The position numbers and the translations under genes are program-made. The notes under the pieces were generated by a model that saw only the letters and a program-made list of their open reading frames with translations, did no database searches and was not told where the DNA came from. From Hydrocurvibacter sp036169815 (GTDB taxonomy: Bacteria; Campylobacterota; Campylobacteria; Campylobacterales; Sulfurimonadaceae), in assembly GCA_036169815.1 (NCBI GenBank), contig JAVHOA010000024.1, positions 1-21,234 of the forward strand: 21,234 bases of DNA, read 5' to 3'. This document shows, piece after piece, positions 14,399 through 21,234 of the stretch (position 1 is its first letter; every line of letters starts with the position of its first letter).

Positions 14399-16687
14399 TT
14401 GTATAAATCAAAACTACTCGATGAAGCTTACTCTGCTTTAAAACTTTCGCTTATTGGTGTTTTAGTCAATACTACAGTCTTTTTTTATATCTTTTACAAC
14501 CATACAGACAACACGAAACTCTCTCTTTGGGCGGGTGCGATTTTACTCATTTCTGCTTTTAGAATCTATACACTCATCAAATACAAAAGGGACAAACCTG
14601 CGCTTGCCACCCTAAGATGGCAACAACTTTTGGGTATTGGTATCCTTTTATCTGCCATAAGCTGGGGCATAACCCCTGTTCTTTTTTTTATTCCACAAGA
14701 CTACATGTACCAAATGGTAATTATTGTTATCTTAGCTGGTCTAAGTGCGGGAAGTATTAGCAGTCTTTCTCAAATCCGTAGCAATATCCAACTTTTTTTA
14801 GTTGTTTCACTCTTACCTTTGATAGCAGAACTCCTTTTACAAGCAACGCCATTGCACAATAGTATTGCTTTGCTTGTTACGCTTTATTTGGCACTCTTGC
14901 TTATTGTGGCAAATAAATTCAACAAAAACTATGTCAATGCCATTAAAACACGCCTTATGTATGAACAAAAAACTGAAGAACTCTTAGAATCAGAACAAAA
15001 ATTTGAAACAATTTTTCAAAGCGTTCCGATTGGGGTATTTTTTTACAATCAAGAGCTAGTGATACAAGAAATAAATCCAGAATTTGTAAATTTCCTTGAA
15101 GCGCCTCGAGAGTTTCTTCTAGGACTCAATCTCAACAATCTACCCGATCAACGACTACTTCCAGCGCTCAAAGCACCACTTGATGGGCTTTGCGGATTTT
15201 ATGAGGGTGCCTATAAAACCGTTTATATCCAAAAAAATCTTTGGATAACCATGAGCACTTCTGCACTCAGAGATAAAAAAAATAATATTATTGGTGCGGT
15301 TGGCATTGTCGCAGATATCACACAAAGAATCAACACCCAGCAAACCGTTGAACACCAAGCAAATTTTGATGCACTCACAGATATTCCAAACAGAACAAGC
15401 CTCTTACGCGATATTGACAAAGAGATTGTCCGTTTTCAAAGACACCAGCAAATTTTTGGAATTCTCTTTTTAGATCTCGACCACTTTAAAAATATCAATG
15501 ATTCTCTTGGACACGATATTGGAGACAAACTCTTGATTGAAACTGCTTTACGACTCAAAACAGCGATTCGTCTCGAAGATACCGTTGCACGGATTGGCGG
15601 TGATGAGTTTATTGTTTTACTTCCAGATTTAACAGAAGATGAAAATATCGCCGCTACAAAAGCGGAACATGTTGCACAAAAAATTCACGAAATACTAGAA
15701 AAGCCTTTCACGATTGAAGGGTACACTTTAAATATCTCTTCAAGTATTGGTATCACACTTATTTCAGATAACAACGAGAGCGCAGATGACCTGCTCAAAC
15801 ACGCTGATATTGCGATGTATCAAGCGAAAAAAGAGGGAAGAAATACAAGCAGATTTTATCAAGAGAAAATGGATCTTTGGGTCAAAAGACGTTTAGAGAT
15901 TGAAAATGAACTGCGCAATGCCATAGAAAATCATGAATTCACCCTCCATTACCAACCCATCATTGAGTTTGCAAGCTCTTTTGTTGTTGGTGGCGAAGCA
16001 CTACTGCGATGGAAAAACCCTCGATTAGGTGAGGTTTTTCCAGACGAATTTATTCCCATCGCCGAAGAGAGCGGGCTTATTATTGGTATTGGGGAATGGG
16101 TTTTACAAACGGCCGTAGAACAGTTTGTAGCGTGGCAAAAACAGTTTCCCCATATAACAACACTAAACAGAATCGCAGTCAATGTCAGTGTCAATCAATT
16201 TAACAGCTACAACTTTTTAAATTTGGTTCGCAATACCATTGAACGCTACGCAATAGACCCGCACGTTCTTGAACTTGAACTTACAGAATCGATTATTGCC
16301 AAAGATATCAATTTGGTAAGTCACAAGATGCAAGCACTTCGAGAGATGGGCATCAAACTCTCTATTGATGACTTTGGAACGGGATATTCTTCGCTTTCAT
16401 ACCTGAAAAAACTCCCATTTACAACACTCAAAATAGACAAATCTTTCACCCAAGAGATTGATAATCAAGAGCTTATCAGCACCATCATCACCATCGCAGA
16501 GAACTTTAATCTTGAGGTTATCATCGAGGGAGTTGAAACACTCGAGCAATATCGTTTTGTCAATGACAGAAAAGCGACTTACATGCAAGGGTATTACTGT
16601 TCAAAACCTATGGAGCAAAAAAGTTTTGAGCAGATGCTCCAAACGAGCAATGGAATCTGTAGTATCACGAGTTTGGTAAATCCCTAG
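14399..16687 (+). CDS. Membrane PAS-GGDEF-EAL cyclic-di-GMP protein
   Basis: This predicted cyclic-di-GMP enzyme has 762 residues. About six membrane helices (15-171) form an N-terminal sensory block I cannot name. A short coiled stretch leads to a PAS domain (about 200-312), then GGDEF (about 320-480) and EAL (about 500-750). The GGDEF motif is intact (400-404), preceded at the proper 5-residue distance by RLED (391-394), an inhibitory I-site. The EAL domain keeps GGEALLRW, NVSVNQF, ELELTES, IDDFGTGYSS, LKIDKSF and IIEGVET, so both synthesis and breakdown look possible. The start is a TTG with AGGA 7 bp upstream; no ATG start fits the membrane block. It stands alone, divergent from greA, and its last 23 bp overlap the convergent small gene. 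The ligand sensed is unknown. Confidence 0.92.
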   Translation: MYKSKLLDEAYSALKLSLIGVLVNTTVFFYIFYNHTDNTKLSLWAGAILLISAFRIYTLIKYKRDKPALATLRWQQLLGIGILLSAISWGITPVLFFIPQDYMYQMVIIVILAGLSAGSISSLSQIRSNIQLFLVVSLLPLIAELLLQATPLHNSIALLVTLYLALLLIVANKFNKNYVNAIKTRLMYEQKTEELLESEQKFETIFQSVPIGVFFYNQELVIQEINPEFVNFLEAPREFLLGLNLNNLPDQRLLPALKAPLDGLCGFYEGAYKTVYIQKNLWITMSTSALRDKKNNIIGAVGIVADITQRINTQQTVEHQANFDALTDIPNRTSLLRDIDKEIVRFQRHQQIFGILFLDLDHFKNINDSLGHDIGDKLLIETALRLKTAIRLEDTVARIGGDEFIVLLPDLTEDENIAATKAEHVAQKIHEILEKPFTIEGYTLNISSSIGITLISDNNESADDLLKHADIAMYQAKKEGRNTSRFYQEKMDLWVKRRLEIENELRNAIENHEFTLHYQPIIEFASSFVVGGEALLRWKNPRLGEVFPDEFIPIAEESGLIIGIGEWVLQTAVEQFVAWQKQFPHITTLNRIAVNVSVNQFNSYNFLNLVRNTIERYAIDPHVLELELTESIIAKDINLVSHKMQALREMGIKLSIDDFGTGYSSLSYLKKLPFTTLKIDKSFTQEIDNQELISTIITIAENFNLEVIIEGVETLEQYRFVNDRKATYMQGYYCSKPMEQKSFEQMLQTSNGICSITSLVNP

Positions 16688-16946
16688 TCAAAAAAAGCTG
16701 CATTTTTGAAAGGTCAAAACCCATCTTTTTTTGCTTACATGTAAAGAAAATTTGGCACCCTTTTTTAGAGATATTTTGTGGTGATTCTAGATGTAAAACA
16801 AGTGTCATCACCTCTTTTGTGAATGGATCGTAGGTTTTTACAGCATCCTTACATGTAAAGAAAATTCTGCCTCCGCCACAGCCATCACCGATAATTCCCT
16901 CGCACCAACTTGAGGCACCGAGCTTTTCTAATGTTGCGATATCCAC
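16665..16946 (-). CDS. Small protein of unknown function (93 aa)
   Basis: This family is not recognised. The product is 93 residues from a GTG whose G is shared with the TAG stop of the upstream TcdA-like gene; AGGA lies 8 bp before it, so expression is coupled. It has a Gly/Cys-rich N-terminal part (SSWCEGIIGDGCGGGRIFF) and no signal peptide or membrane helix. The segment IFFTCK occurs twice (about residues 28-33 and 66-71); both are encoded by a 19-bp repeated block that holds the TTACATGTAA palindrome. The 3' end overlaps the GGDEF-EAL gene by 23 bp on the opposite strand. Coding status is supported by tight coupling and frame length rather than by homology. Confidence 0.6.
   Translation of the reverse strand: MDIATLEKLGASSWCEGIIGDGCGGGRIFFTCKDAVKTYDPFTKEVMTLVLHLESPQNISKKGCQIFFTCKQKKMGFDLSKMQLFLTRDLPNS
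16734..16752. repeat. 19-bp direct repeat with palindrome, copy A
   Basis: CTTACATGTAAAGAAAATT, identical to 16848-16866. It contains exact palindrome copy 6 (16735-16744). Confidence 0.8.
16848..16866. repeat. 19-bp direct repeat with palindrome, copy B
   Basis: Second identical copy, 114 bp from the first and in the same frame of the small gene. It contains exact palindrome copy 7 (16849-16858). Confidence 0.8.
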
Positions 16947-17593
16947 TATTTATTTCCTGTAAGTTTTAAAACCGCTTGCGAACACATGGCAAAACCAAAA
17001 GCTCCCGTCACAGCCATAAAACTTCCCTTCTCTTTGATCCGTGCGGGCTCACTTGAGAAGATTACTGTATAGTTTTTATCAAACTTTCTTTTTTTGAGTT
17101 CATAGCGTATCTTTGCACCAAATCTGTCTCCATGCGTTTTCCAAATCGTTGCAACTTCTATCTTTGTAGGATCAAGCCTTTTTGCCGAGCCTACAGCGGA
17201 AATAAGCTTTTTATAGGTTTTTTGCGCCAAATACAGCTTCGCACCAATATCATCGATGGCATCCAAGACTAAGTCATACGCATCAAAATCAAAGCTATCG
17301 ATCCACTCCTTATCAACCCTCGCATGATAGGCTTTTACACTTGGATAGTGCTGTTTTAATGCCTCAACTTTTGACTCGCCAAGATGAAGTTCTGACCACA
17401 TCTGGCGGTTTTGGTTTGTTGCATCGTAGGTGTCACAATCGACAATGGTAATATCTGTAATACCCGTGCGAACGAGACAATCCAAGCAAACACTTCCAAC
17501 ACCGCCAACACCCAAAAGTAAGATTTTTGCATCTTGAATCTTTGCAAATCCCTCGCCCAAGAGCATCTCACAGCGCTGCGTTTTCAAAGCCAT
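16946..17593 (-). CDS. tcdA: ThiF/E1-like protein, probable tRNA threonylcarbamoyladenosine dehydratase
   Basis: This is an E1-like ATP-dependent enzyme of 215 residues. TcdA cyclises the threonylcarbamoyl group on A37 of ANN-decoding tRNAs. It has the nucleotide-binding GVGGVGS (28-34), DCDTYDATNQNRQ with the Asn and Arg that contact ATP, LDAIDD, and the TcdA-like sequences AVGSAKRLDPTKIEVATIWKTHGDRF and VIFSSEPARI. There is no CxxC pair of MoeB/ThiF type, which favours TcdA. It is shorter than E. coli TcdA (about 268 residues), mainly at the C-terminus. The ATG overlaps the surE stop by 10 bp. From memory, Campylobacter jejuni also pairs surE with a ThiF-family gene. A role as another E1-like enzyme is possible. 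Confidence 0.78.
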   Translation of the reverse strand: MALKTQRCEMLLGEGFAKIQDAKILLLGVGGVGSVCLDCLVRTGITDITIVDCDTYDATNQNRQMWSELHLGESKVEALKQHYPSVKAYHARVDKEWIDSFDFDAYDLVLDAIDDIGAKLYLAQKTYKKLISAVGSAKRLDPTKIEVATIWKTHGDRFGAKIRYELKKRKFDKNYTVIFSSEPARIKEKGSFMAVTGAFGFAMCSQAVLKLTGNK

Positions 17594-18357
17594 TCTTGCA
17601 CCATTTTCATCGAGTGATACGCACTCAAATCGAGATGGACGGGAGTGAGCGAGATATGCCCCTGCTCGATGGCATCATAATCGCATAGTCCCTCTCTTTG
17701 CTCTCTCGCTTTAAAAGCAAGCGGATGCAAACCAAGCCAAAAATACTCTTCGCCTCTTGGGTTACGGTGCAGATGTGCATCATTAGCATAAAATCGGTAT
17801 CCCGCATACGTGACAACCATTTTTGCTTCATGCACACCTGAGGGGATATTGATATTTAAAAACTCTCTGTGAGGCAAGGGAAAGTTATTTGCTGCTATTT
17901 TTAGAACCAACTCGCGAATCGTTTTTGCCGCAAGAGTGTAGTCGTTGTTTGACACAGCAAAATCAACAACTTGAGAGATCGCAATGGCAGGAACATCATG
18001 TAACACCGCTTCCATCGCTCCCGCACAGGTTCCAGAGTAAGTGATATCCTCGCCCATATTGCTTCCGCGGTTAATGCCGCTAATGACAAGATCGGGCTTG
18101 CCCATCTCAAACAAAGAGTTTAAAGCTAGGTAAATACAATCCGCGGGAGTTCCATCATCAAGCTTATAAAATCCATCATCAATGCCAATAAAACGCAAGG
18201 GTCGTGTGAGTGTGAGTGAGTGTGCGCATGCAGATTTTTCGGTTGCAGGAGCCACGATAGTTAGTTCTGCAATATCTTTGAGCGCAGCTATCAAAGCGCG
18301 CAGGCCGTTTGCTTCATACCCATCATCATTTGTGATTAAAATTTTTAATTTTTTCAT
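17584..18357 (-). CDS. surE: 5'/3'-nucleotidase SurE
   Basis: SurE is a metal-dependent nucleoside monophosphatase linked to stationary-phase survival. The 257-residue product matches the family: ILITNDDGYEANG with Asp11/Asp12, ATEKSACAHSLT with metal-binding Ser42, DGTPADC, and VISGINRGSNMGED with Asn96. The start is clear from homology, yet no ribosome-binding site precedes the ATG; instead TAAAAT lies only 6-12 bp upstream, which would give a leaderless or nearly leaderless message. It heads a three-gene overlapping cluster with the TcdA-like gene and the small unknown gene, and is divergent from the HDOD gene. Confidence 0.94.
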   Translation of the reverse strand: MKKLKILITNDDGYEANGLRALIAALKDIAELTIVAPATEKSACAHSLTLTRPLRFIGIDDGFYKLDDGTPADCIYLALNSLFEMGKPDLVISGINRGSNMGEDITYSGTCAGAMEAVLHDVPAIAISQVVDFAVSNNDYTLAAKTIRELVLKIAANNFPLPHREFLNINIPSGVHEAKMVVTYAGYRFYANDAHLHRNPRGEEYFWLGLHPLAFKAREQREGLCDYDAIEQGHISLTPVHLDLSAYHSMKMVQEWL

Positions 18358-18433
18358 GCCGTGATTTTACAACATTATTATGTCATTTTGAAACACTATA
18401 AGGTGATTTATTAGAGAAAGTAATAGAGTTCTC

Positions 18434-18461
18434 TTGCAATCGTTGCAATTGGGTGTATACT
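18434..18461 (+). promoter_or_regulatory. Predicted promoter for the HDOD gene
   Basis: TTGCAA (18434-18439) and TATACT (18456-18461) are 16 bp apart and precede the HDOD start by about 40 bp. TTGCAAT is repeated 9 bp further on (18443-18449), which could be chance or an operator. Confidence 0.4.
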
Positions 18462-18465
18462 CACT

Positions 18466-18479
18466 TTAAAATATTTTAA
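18466..18479. promoter_or_regulatory. 14-bp AT-only palindrome in the HDOD leader
   Basis: TTAAAATATTTTAA is a perfect palindrome just after the predicted -10. It may be an operator site, but AT-rich palindromes arise easily by chance. Confidence 0.25.
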
Positions 18480-18501
18480 GTATATCGCGAGGTTATTTTC
18501 C

Positions 18502-19314
18502 ATGAAGCAAGAATTAATAAATGAAATCGAGATGATTCCAATGTTGCCAGAATCGATTTTAAAAATCGAAAAAGTGTATGCAGACCCTGAAAGTTCCATA
18601 AAAGATATGACAACAGCCCTTGAAAACGACCCTTTAATGGTTGCAAACATTTTAAAAATTGCAAACTCTCCACTGTATGGATTTTCAAGAGAAATCAAAG
18701 ATATTTCGCAAGCTGTTGCACTGTATGGCAAAGATACAATCCGCTCTTTTGCACTCAACATCGCAGCAAATAAATGTGTGCCTATTAATGTAGAGCCCTA
18801 CAATATTAGCGTCAGTGGTTATATCAAAAAAGCACAAGTGCAAAATGCGTTTATCAACTCTTGGATATCAAAAATGGATAGAAGTGCACTTGCCCTTCTT
18901 GCACCTGCTTCATTTTTAGTGGAGATAGGCAAGATTATTATCAGCCAGTATTTGGTCAAAAACAATCTTTCCACTGAATTTCAATCCGACCTTAGCCAAA
19001 ACCACTCGTATGAAAAAAGCGAACTCCATCTTTGCGGAAGCCGTTCATACGATGTCGCTGCAACTATCTTTTATAATTGGAACTTCAACTCTGATCTTGT
19101 CCATCTTGTACGCTATGCTGATGATCCCCAAGATGCACTTGATGAAGAGACTAAAACACTTGCACAATATCTTAAAGTCGCAAAAAGTGTTGTCAATTTT
19201 CAAGGAGAAATCACAGAAGAAACGCTCAAAGAAGCTAACAATCTTATTGAAGAGTTTCAACTCGATGAAAAACTCTTCACATCCGTTGTCAACAAAATCA
19301 AAGAGGCTGCGTAA
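18502..19314 (+). CDS. HDOD-domain signalling protein
   Basis: HDOD proteins are signal-transduction or regulatory scaffolds related to HD phosphohydrolases but usually without their catalytic residues. The 270-residue product has the HDOD core in the N-terminal half (about 8-200), starting with the typical IPMLPESILKIEKV, then NDPLMVANILKIANSPLYGF and QAVALYGKDTIRSFALN. No HD pair is evident, so enzymatic activity is unlikely. The C-terminal about 70 residues are helical and charged. The ATG follows a GAGG at 9 bp and a plausible promoter. No signal peptide or other domain is present. In this phylum such proteins are linked to motility and stress regulation, but the target here cannot be told. 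It ends 1 bp from the convergent dnaX stop. Confidence 0.87.
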   Translation: MKQELINEIEMIPMLPESILKIEKVYADPESSIKDMTTALENDPLMVANILKIANSPLYGFSREIKDISQAVALYGKDTIRSFALNIAANKCVPINVEPYNISVSGYIKKAQVQNAFINSWISKMDRSALALLAPASFLVEIGKIIISQYLVKNNLSTEFQSDLSQNHSYEKSELHLCGSRSYDVAATIFYNWNFNSDLVHLVRYADDPQDALDEETKTLAQYLKVAKSVVNFQGEITEETLKEANNLIEEFQLDEKLFTSVVNKIKEAA

Positions 19315-19315
19315 A

Positions 19316-21115
19316 TTAAATTTTAGATTGCACTGTAATCTTTGTCGCTTCAAAAAGCTCCATCGCTTTTTGAATCATTGGTTCTTCTAAGATAGAAGCG
19401 CCATCAAACTCTTTAACAGAACTGTCACCACCACCACAATCACTCACACAACTTCCCGTTCCCACTTCGCTCTCTTCTACCATCGAAGAGGTTTGAGCAT
19501 ACTCTTCTAAAGGCTCTAAAGGTTCCGAGGAGTTTGGGAGGCTTTGTTCCTGCACTTTTACACAGGGGAGATTTTTCATCACTGTTTCAAAACCAAAGAT
19601 CTCACGCACAAGCTGTTTGATAACGCTAAATCCATGTCTAAGTGCTTTTTTACACTCCTCATCCACACAACTCTCCCACGTCAAAATTCCGCCTTCAAAG
19701 GAGACAAAACGGATATGGTGTGTAAAGCACTCGCCAAGTTCAAGATTTCTATCCACAATGGCCAAAACAAGCGTTTCATAAAGTTCCAAAGCCGCATTAT
19801 GCTCTGGTGTGAGCGTTACATGTAAGGCATTATTTATAGCAAATGCCTCGTCTTGCCATAAAGCATTCTCCTCTTCTACAAATTCTACTTGGCTAGTTTT
19901 CTCTTCAAAAGCAAGCTCTTCTTGCAAATTTTCCTCTTCTTTAACCTTTGCGTGGGAGCTCTCTTCTGCATGTAAAGTAGCTTTTGCGTCCAACCGCGCT
20001 TGAGGTTTTTCTAGAGGTTCTTGGATTGTTAGCAATTCGGGACGTTTCACCTCTTTTTGCAAAGACTCAATCATCTGATCGATTTCTTTAATGCGCAGCG
20101 CTTCGACCATCTTGAAAAGTACCAAAGAGAGTACAAAACTCCCATCCGCATTCATATAAAAAAGTGTTTTGCAATCACTTAAAATTCGAAAAAAACGATC
20201 TAGAATAAGCGTGGAAAAAAGAGGGTCTTGCTCAAACATTCTTTCCTTGAGATAGCTAATAAGTTCATCGACCACCATCTCCGCTTCATACTCTTCCAGC
20301 TCTTTTGTGATGCCTACTAAGGCAGTGTAATCTTTTGAAAAAACTGCTTTAAAAATATTGGCTATAAACTGAGGATCAACGAGGCCGAGCATATCTGTAA
20401 CTGTTTTAACATCTACAAATTTTTTTGAGTAGATAATTGCTTGATCTAAAAGTGTGAGCGTATCACGCAAGCTCCCGTTACCACTTCGAGCCAATATTTC
20501 TAAGGCCAAAGGCTCGTATTCGATATTTTCAATATGTAAAATATGGGAAAGATGATTGACTACTTTTACTCCAGAGATACGTTTAAAACGAAAATGTTGC
20601 GTACGGGAAAGTATGGTTGCTGGAAGTTTAAGCGGATCGGTTGTCGCTAAAATAAATTTGACAAAGGCAGGCGGTTCTTCAAGTGTTTTGAGCAAAGCAT
20701 TAAACGCTTGAGGAGTAAGCATATGAACCTCATCAATAATAAAAATCTTAAAAGCTGCTGATGCTGGTTTGTACTTCGTCTGCTCGACAAGATCACGGAT
20801 ATCATCAATCCCGCGATTGGATGCCCCGTCCATCTCGATGATATCCATATGACGATTTTGTGCGGCCATAACACAGTGCGTACACACGCCACAAGGATGC
20901 GAAGTTGGACCGTTATCACAAACCAGTGCTTTTGCAAAAATACGCGCAGTAGAGGTTTTTCCACTTCCTCGAAGGCCTGAAAAAAGATACGCATGAGAGA
21001 GTCGGTTAGAATCAAGTGCAAGCGAAAGAGTCGTCGAAATCGCCTCTTGTCCTATCAACTCTTCAAAGCTGTTTGGACGGTACTTTAGCGCGAGGACTTC
21101 TGAGTTTTCTTTCAC
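19316..21115 (-). CDS. dnaX: DNA polymerase III gamma/tau subunit
   Basis: DnaX is the clamp-loader motor of the replisome. The 599-residue product begins LALKYRPNSFEELIGQE, with Walker A GLRGSGKTS (47-55), a zinc site of four cysteines (66, 75, 78, 81), Walker B IIDEVHML (126-133) and a sensor arginine in LSRTQHF. A Glu-rich, poorly conserved linker (about 355-440) precedes the C-terminal tau-type region. The start is a GTG at 21113-21115 with GGAG 6 bp upstream; an out-of-frame ATGTGA overlaps it. Two seven-base A or T runs occur in the coding strand, but neither sits where a gamma-producing frameshift is expected. The window holds a single full-length tau-like frame. Confidence 0.96.
   Translation of the reverse strand: MKENSEVLALKYRPNSFEELIGQEAISTTLSLALDSNRLSHAYLFSGLRGSGKTSTARIFAKALVCDNGPTSHPCGVCTHCVMAAQNRHMDIIEMDGASNRGIDDIRDLVEQTKYKPASAAFKIFIIDEVHMLTPQAFNALLKTLEEPPAFVKFILATTDPLKLPATILSRTQHFRFKRISGVKVVNHLSHILHIENIEYEPLALEILARSGNGSLRDTLTLLDQAIIYSKKFVDVKTVTDMLGLVDPQFIANIFKAVFSKDYTALVGITKELEEYEAEMVVDELISYLKERMFEQDPLFSTLILDRFFRILSDCKTLFYMNADGSFVLSLVLFKMVEALRIKEIDQMIESLQKEVKRPELLTIQEPLEKPQARLDAKATLHAEESSHAKVKEEENLQEELAFEEKTSQVEFVEEENALWQDEAFAINNALHVTLTPEHNAALELYETLVLAIVDRNLELGECFTHHIRFVSFEGGILTWESCVDEECKKALRHGFSVIKQLVREIFGFETVMKNLPCVKVQEQSLPNSSEPLEPLEEYAQTSSMVEESEVGTGSCVSDCGGGDSSVKEFDGASILEEPMIQKAMELFEATKITVQSKI
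19816..19825. repeat. TTACATGTAA palindrome, copy 8
   Basis: Exact copy in the non-conserved C-terminal part of dnaX, read as Leu-His-Val. Confidence 0.8.
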
Positions 21116-21140
21116 ATGATGCTCCCATATATTTTAAGGG

Positions 21141-21149
21141 ATTTTAGCA
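21141..21149 (-). promoter_or_regulatory. Predicted extended -10 promoter for dnaX
   Basis: TGC followed by TAAAAT on the minus strand, placing a start about 20 bp before the GTG and leaving room for the GGAG ribosome-binding site. Confidence 0.45.
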
Positions 21150-21204
21150 TTAAAAAAATTAAGAGCTACTAAGTCTCTAGTTAAAAAAATATGACGAAAT
21201 ATTG

Positions 21205-21210
21205 TATAAT
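21205..21210 (+). promoter_or_regulatory. Predicted -10 box for a gene right of the window
   Basis: A perfect TATAAT preceded by TTG on the plus strand, with no -35. It faces out of the window, so the gene it serves cannot be seen. It is divergent from dnaX. Confidence 0.45.
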
Positions 21211-21234
21211 TTTCGCTCAAAAAAATCCCAAAAA

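Noticed and set aside
18411..18761. Minus-strand open frame of 116 codons over the start of the HDOD gene
   Set aside because: It is antisense to a clear HDOD domain, has no ribosome-binding site and no family features.
20415..20430. Seven-A run in the dnaX coding strand as a programmed frameshift site for a gamma form
   Set aside because: A -1 slip gives a stop a few codons later at about residue 236, far short of the usual gamma length, and I see no stimulatory stem. A second run (seven T, near 20190) has the same problem.

Overview
This window is about 21 kb of compact, AT-rich bacterial chromosome carrying 20 complete genes and one partial gene, with no intergenic stretch longer than about 145 bp. 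It reads as a member of the Campylobacterota (Epsilonproteobacteria), probably a free-living Sulfurospirillum-like organism. That is inference from three things: a cheV-cheA(with receiver)-cheW cluster next to greA, tight gene packing with overlapping starts and stops, and TATAAT-like -10 boxes that mostly lack a -35. I see no insertion sequences, phage genes, CRISPR arrays, tRNAs or rRNAs. The region is core chromosome.

Layout, left to right. Positions 1-2446 (minus strand) form a likely operon glnK-amtB-tonB-like-thioredoxin-like, the last gene cut by the window edge; it joins nitrogen sensing and ammonium uptake to a TonB-type energy transducer. Positions 2580-3495 (plus strand) hold two small unknown genes in tandem, divergent from glnK. 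Positions 3480-14294 (minus strand) hold eleven genes with overlaps or gaps of at most 11 bp: greA, argC, an LpxH-like phosphoesterase, cheV, cheA, cheW, an MlaE-like permease with an N-terminal STAS domain, an MlaF-like ATPase, an MlaD-like MCE protein, a PqiC-like lipoprotein and aminopeptidase P. Transcription elongation, arginine synthesis, envelope lipid metabolism, chemotaxis, phospholipid trafficking and peptide turnover therefore appear to share one transcript. Positions 14399-16687 (plus) encode a membrane PAS-GGDEF-EAL protein. Positions 16665-18357 (minus) hold surE, a TcdA/ThiF-like gene and a small unknown gene, all overlapping. Position 18502 onward (plus) encodes an HDOD protein, and 19316-21115 (minus) is dnaX.

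The most striking signal is not a gene. The 10-bp palindrome TTACATGTAA occurs eight times exactly, with several one-mismatch copies, where base composition predicts well under one. All exact copies lie inside coding sequence, in non-conserved parts of proteins, and split evenly between the two reading frames that do not give a stop. This resembles the highly iterated palindromes of cyanobacteria and is probably a genome-wide DNA-level signal of unknown role. Two copies in the small gene at 16665-16946 sit in a repeated 19-bp block.

Several starts were moved from the longest reading frame on the basis of ribosome-binding sites, notably a TTG start for argC, ATG starts for the first unknown gene, pepP and the permease, and a TTG start for the GGDEF-EAL gene.
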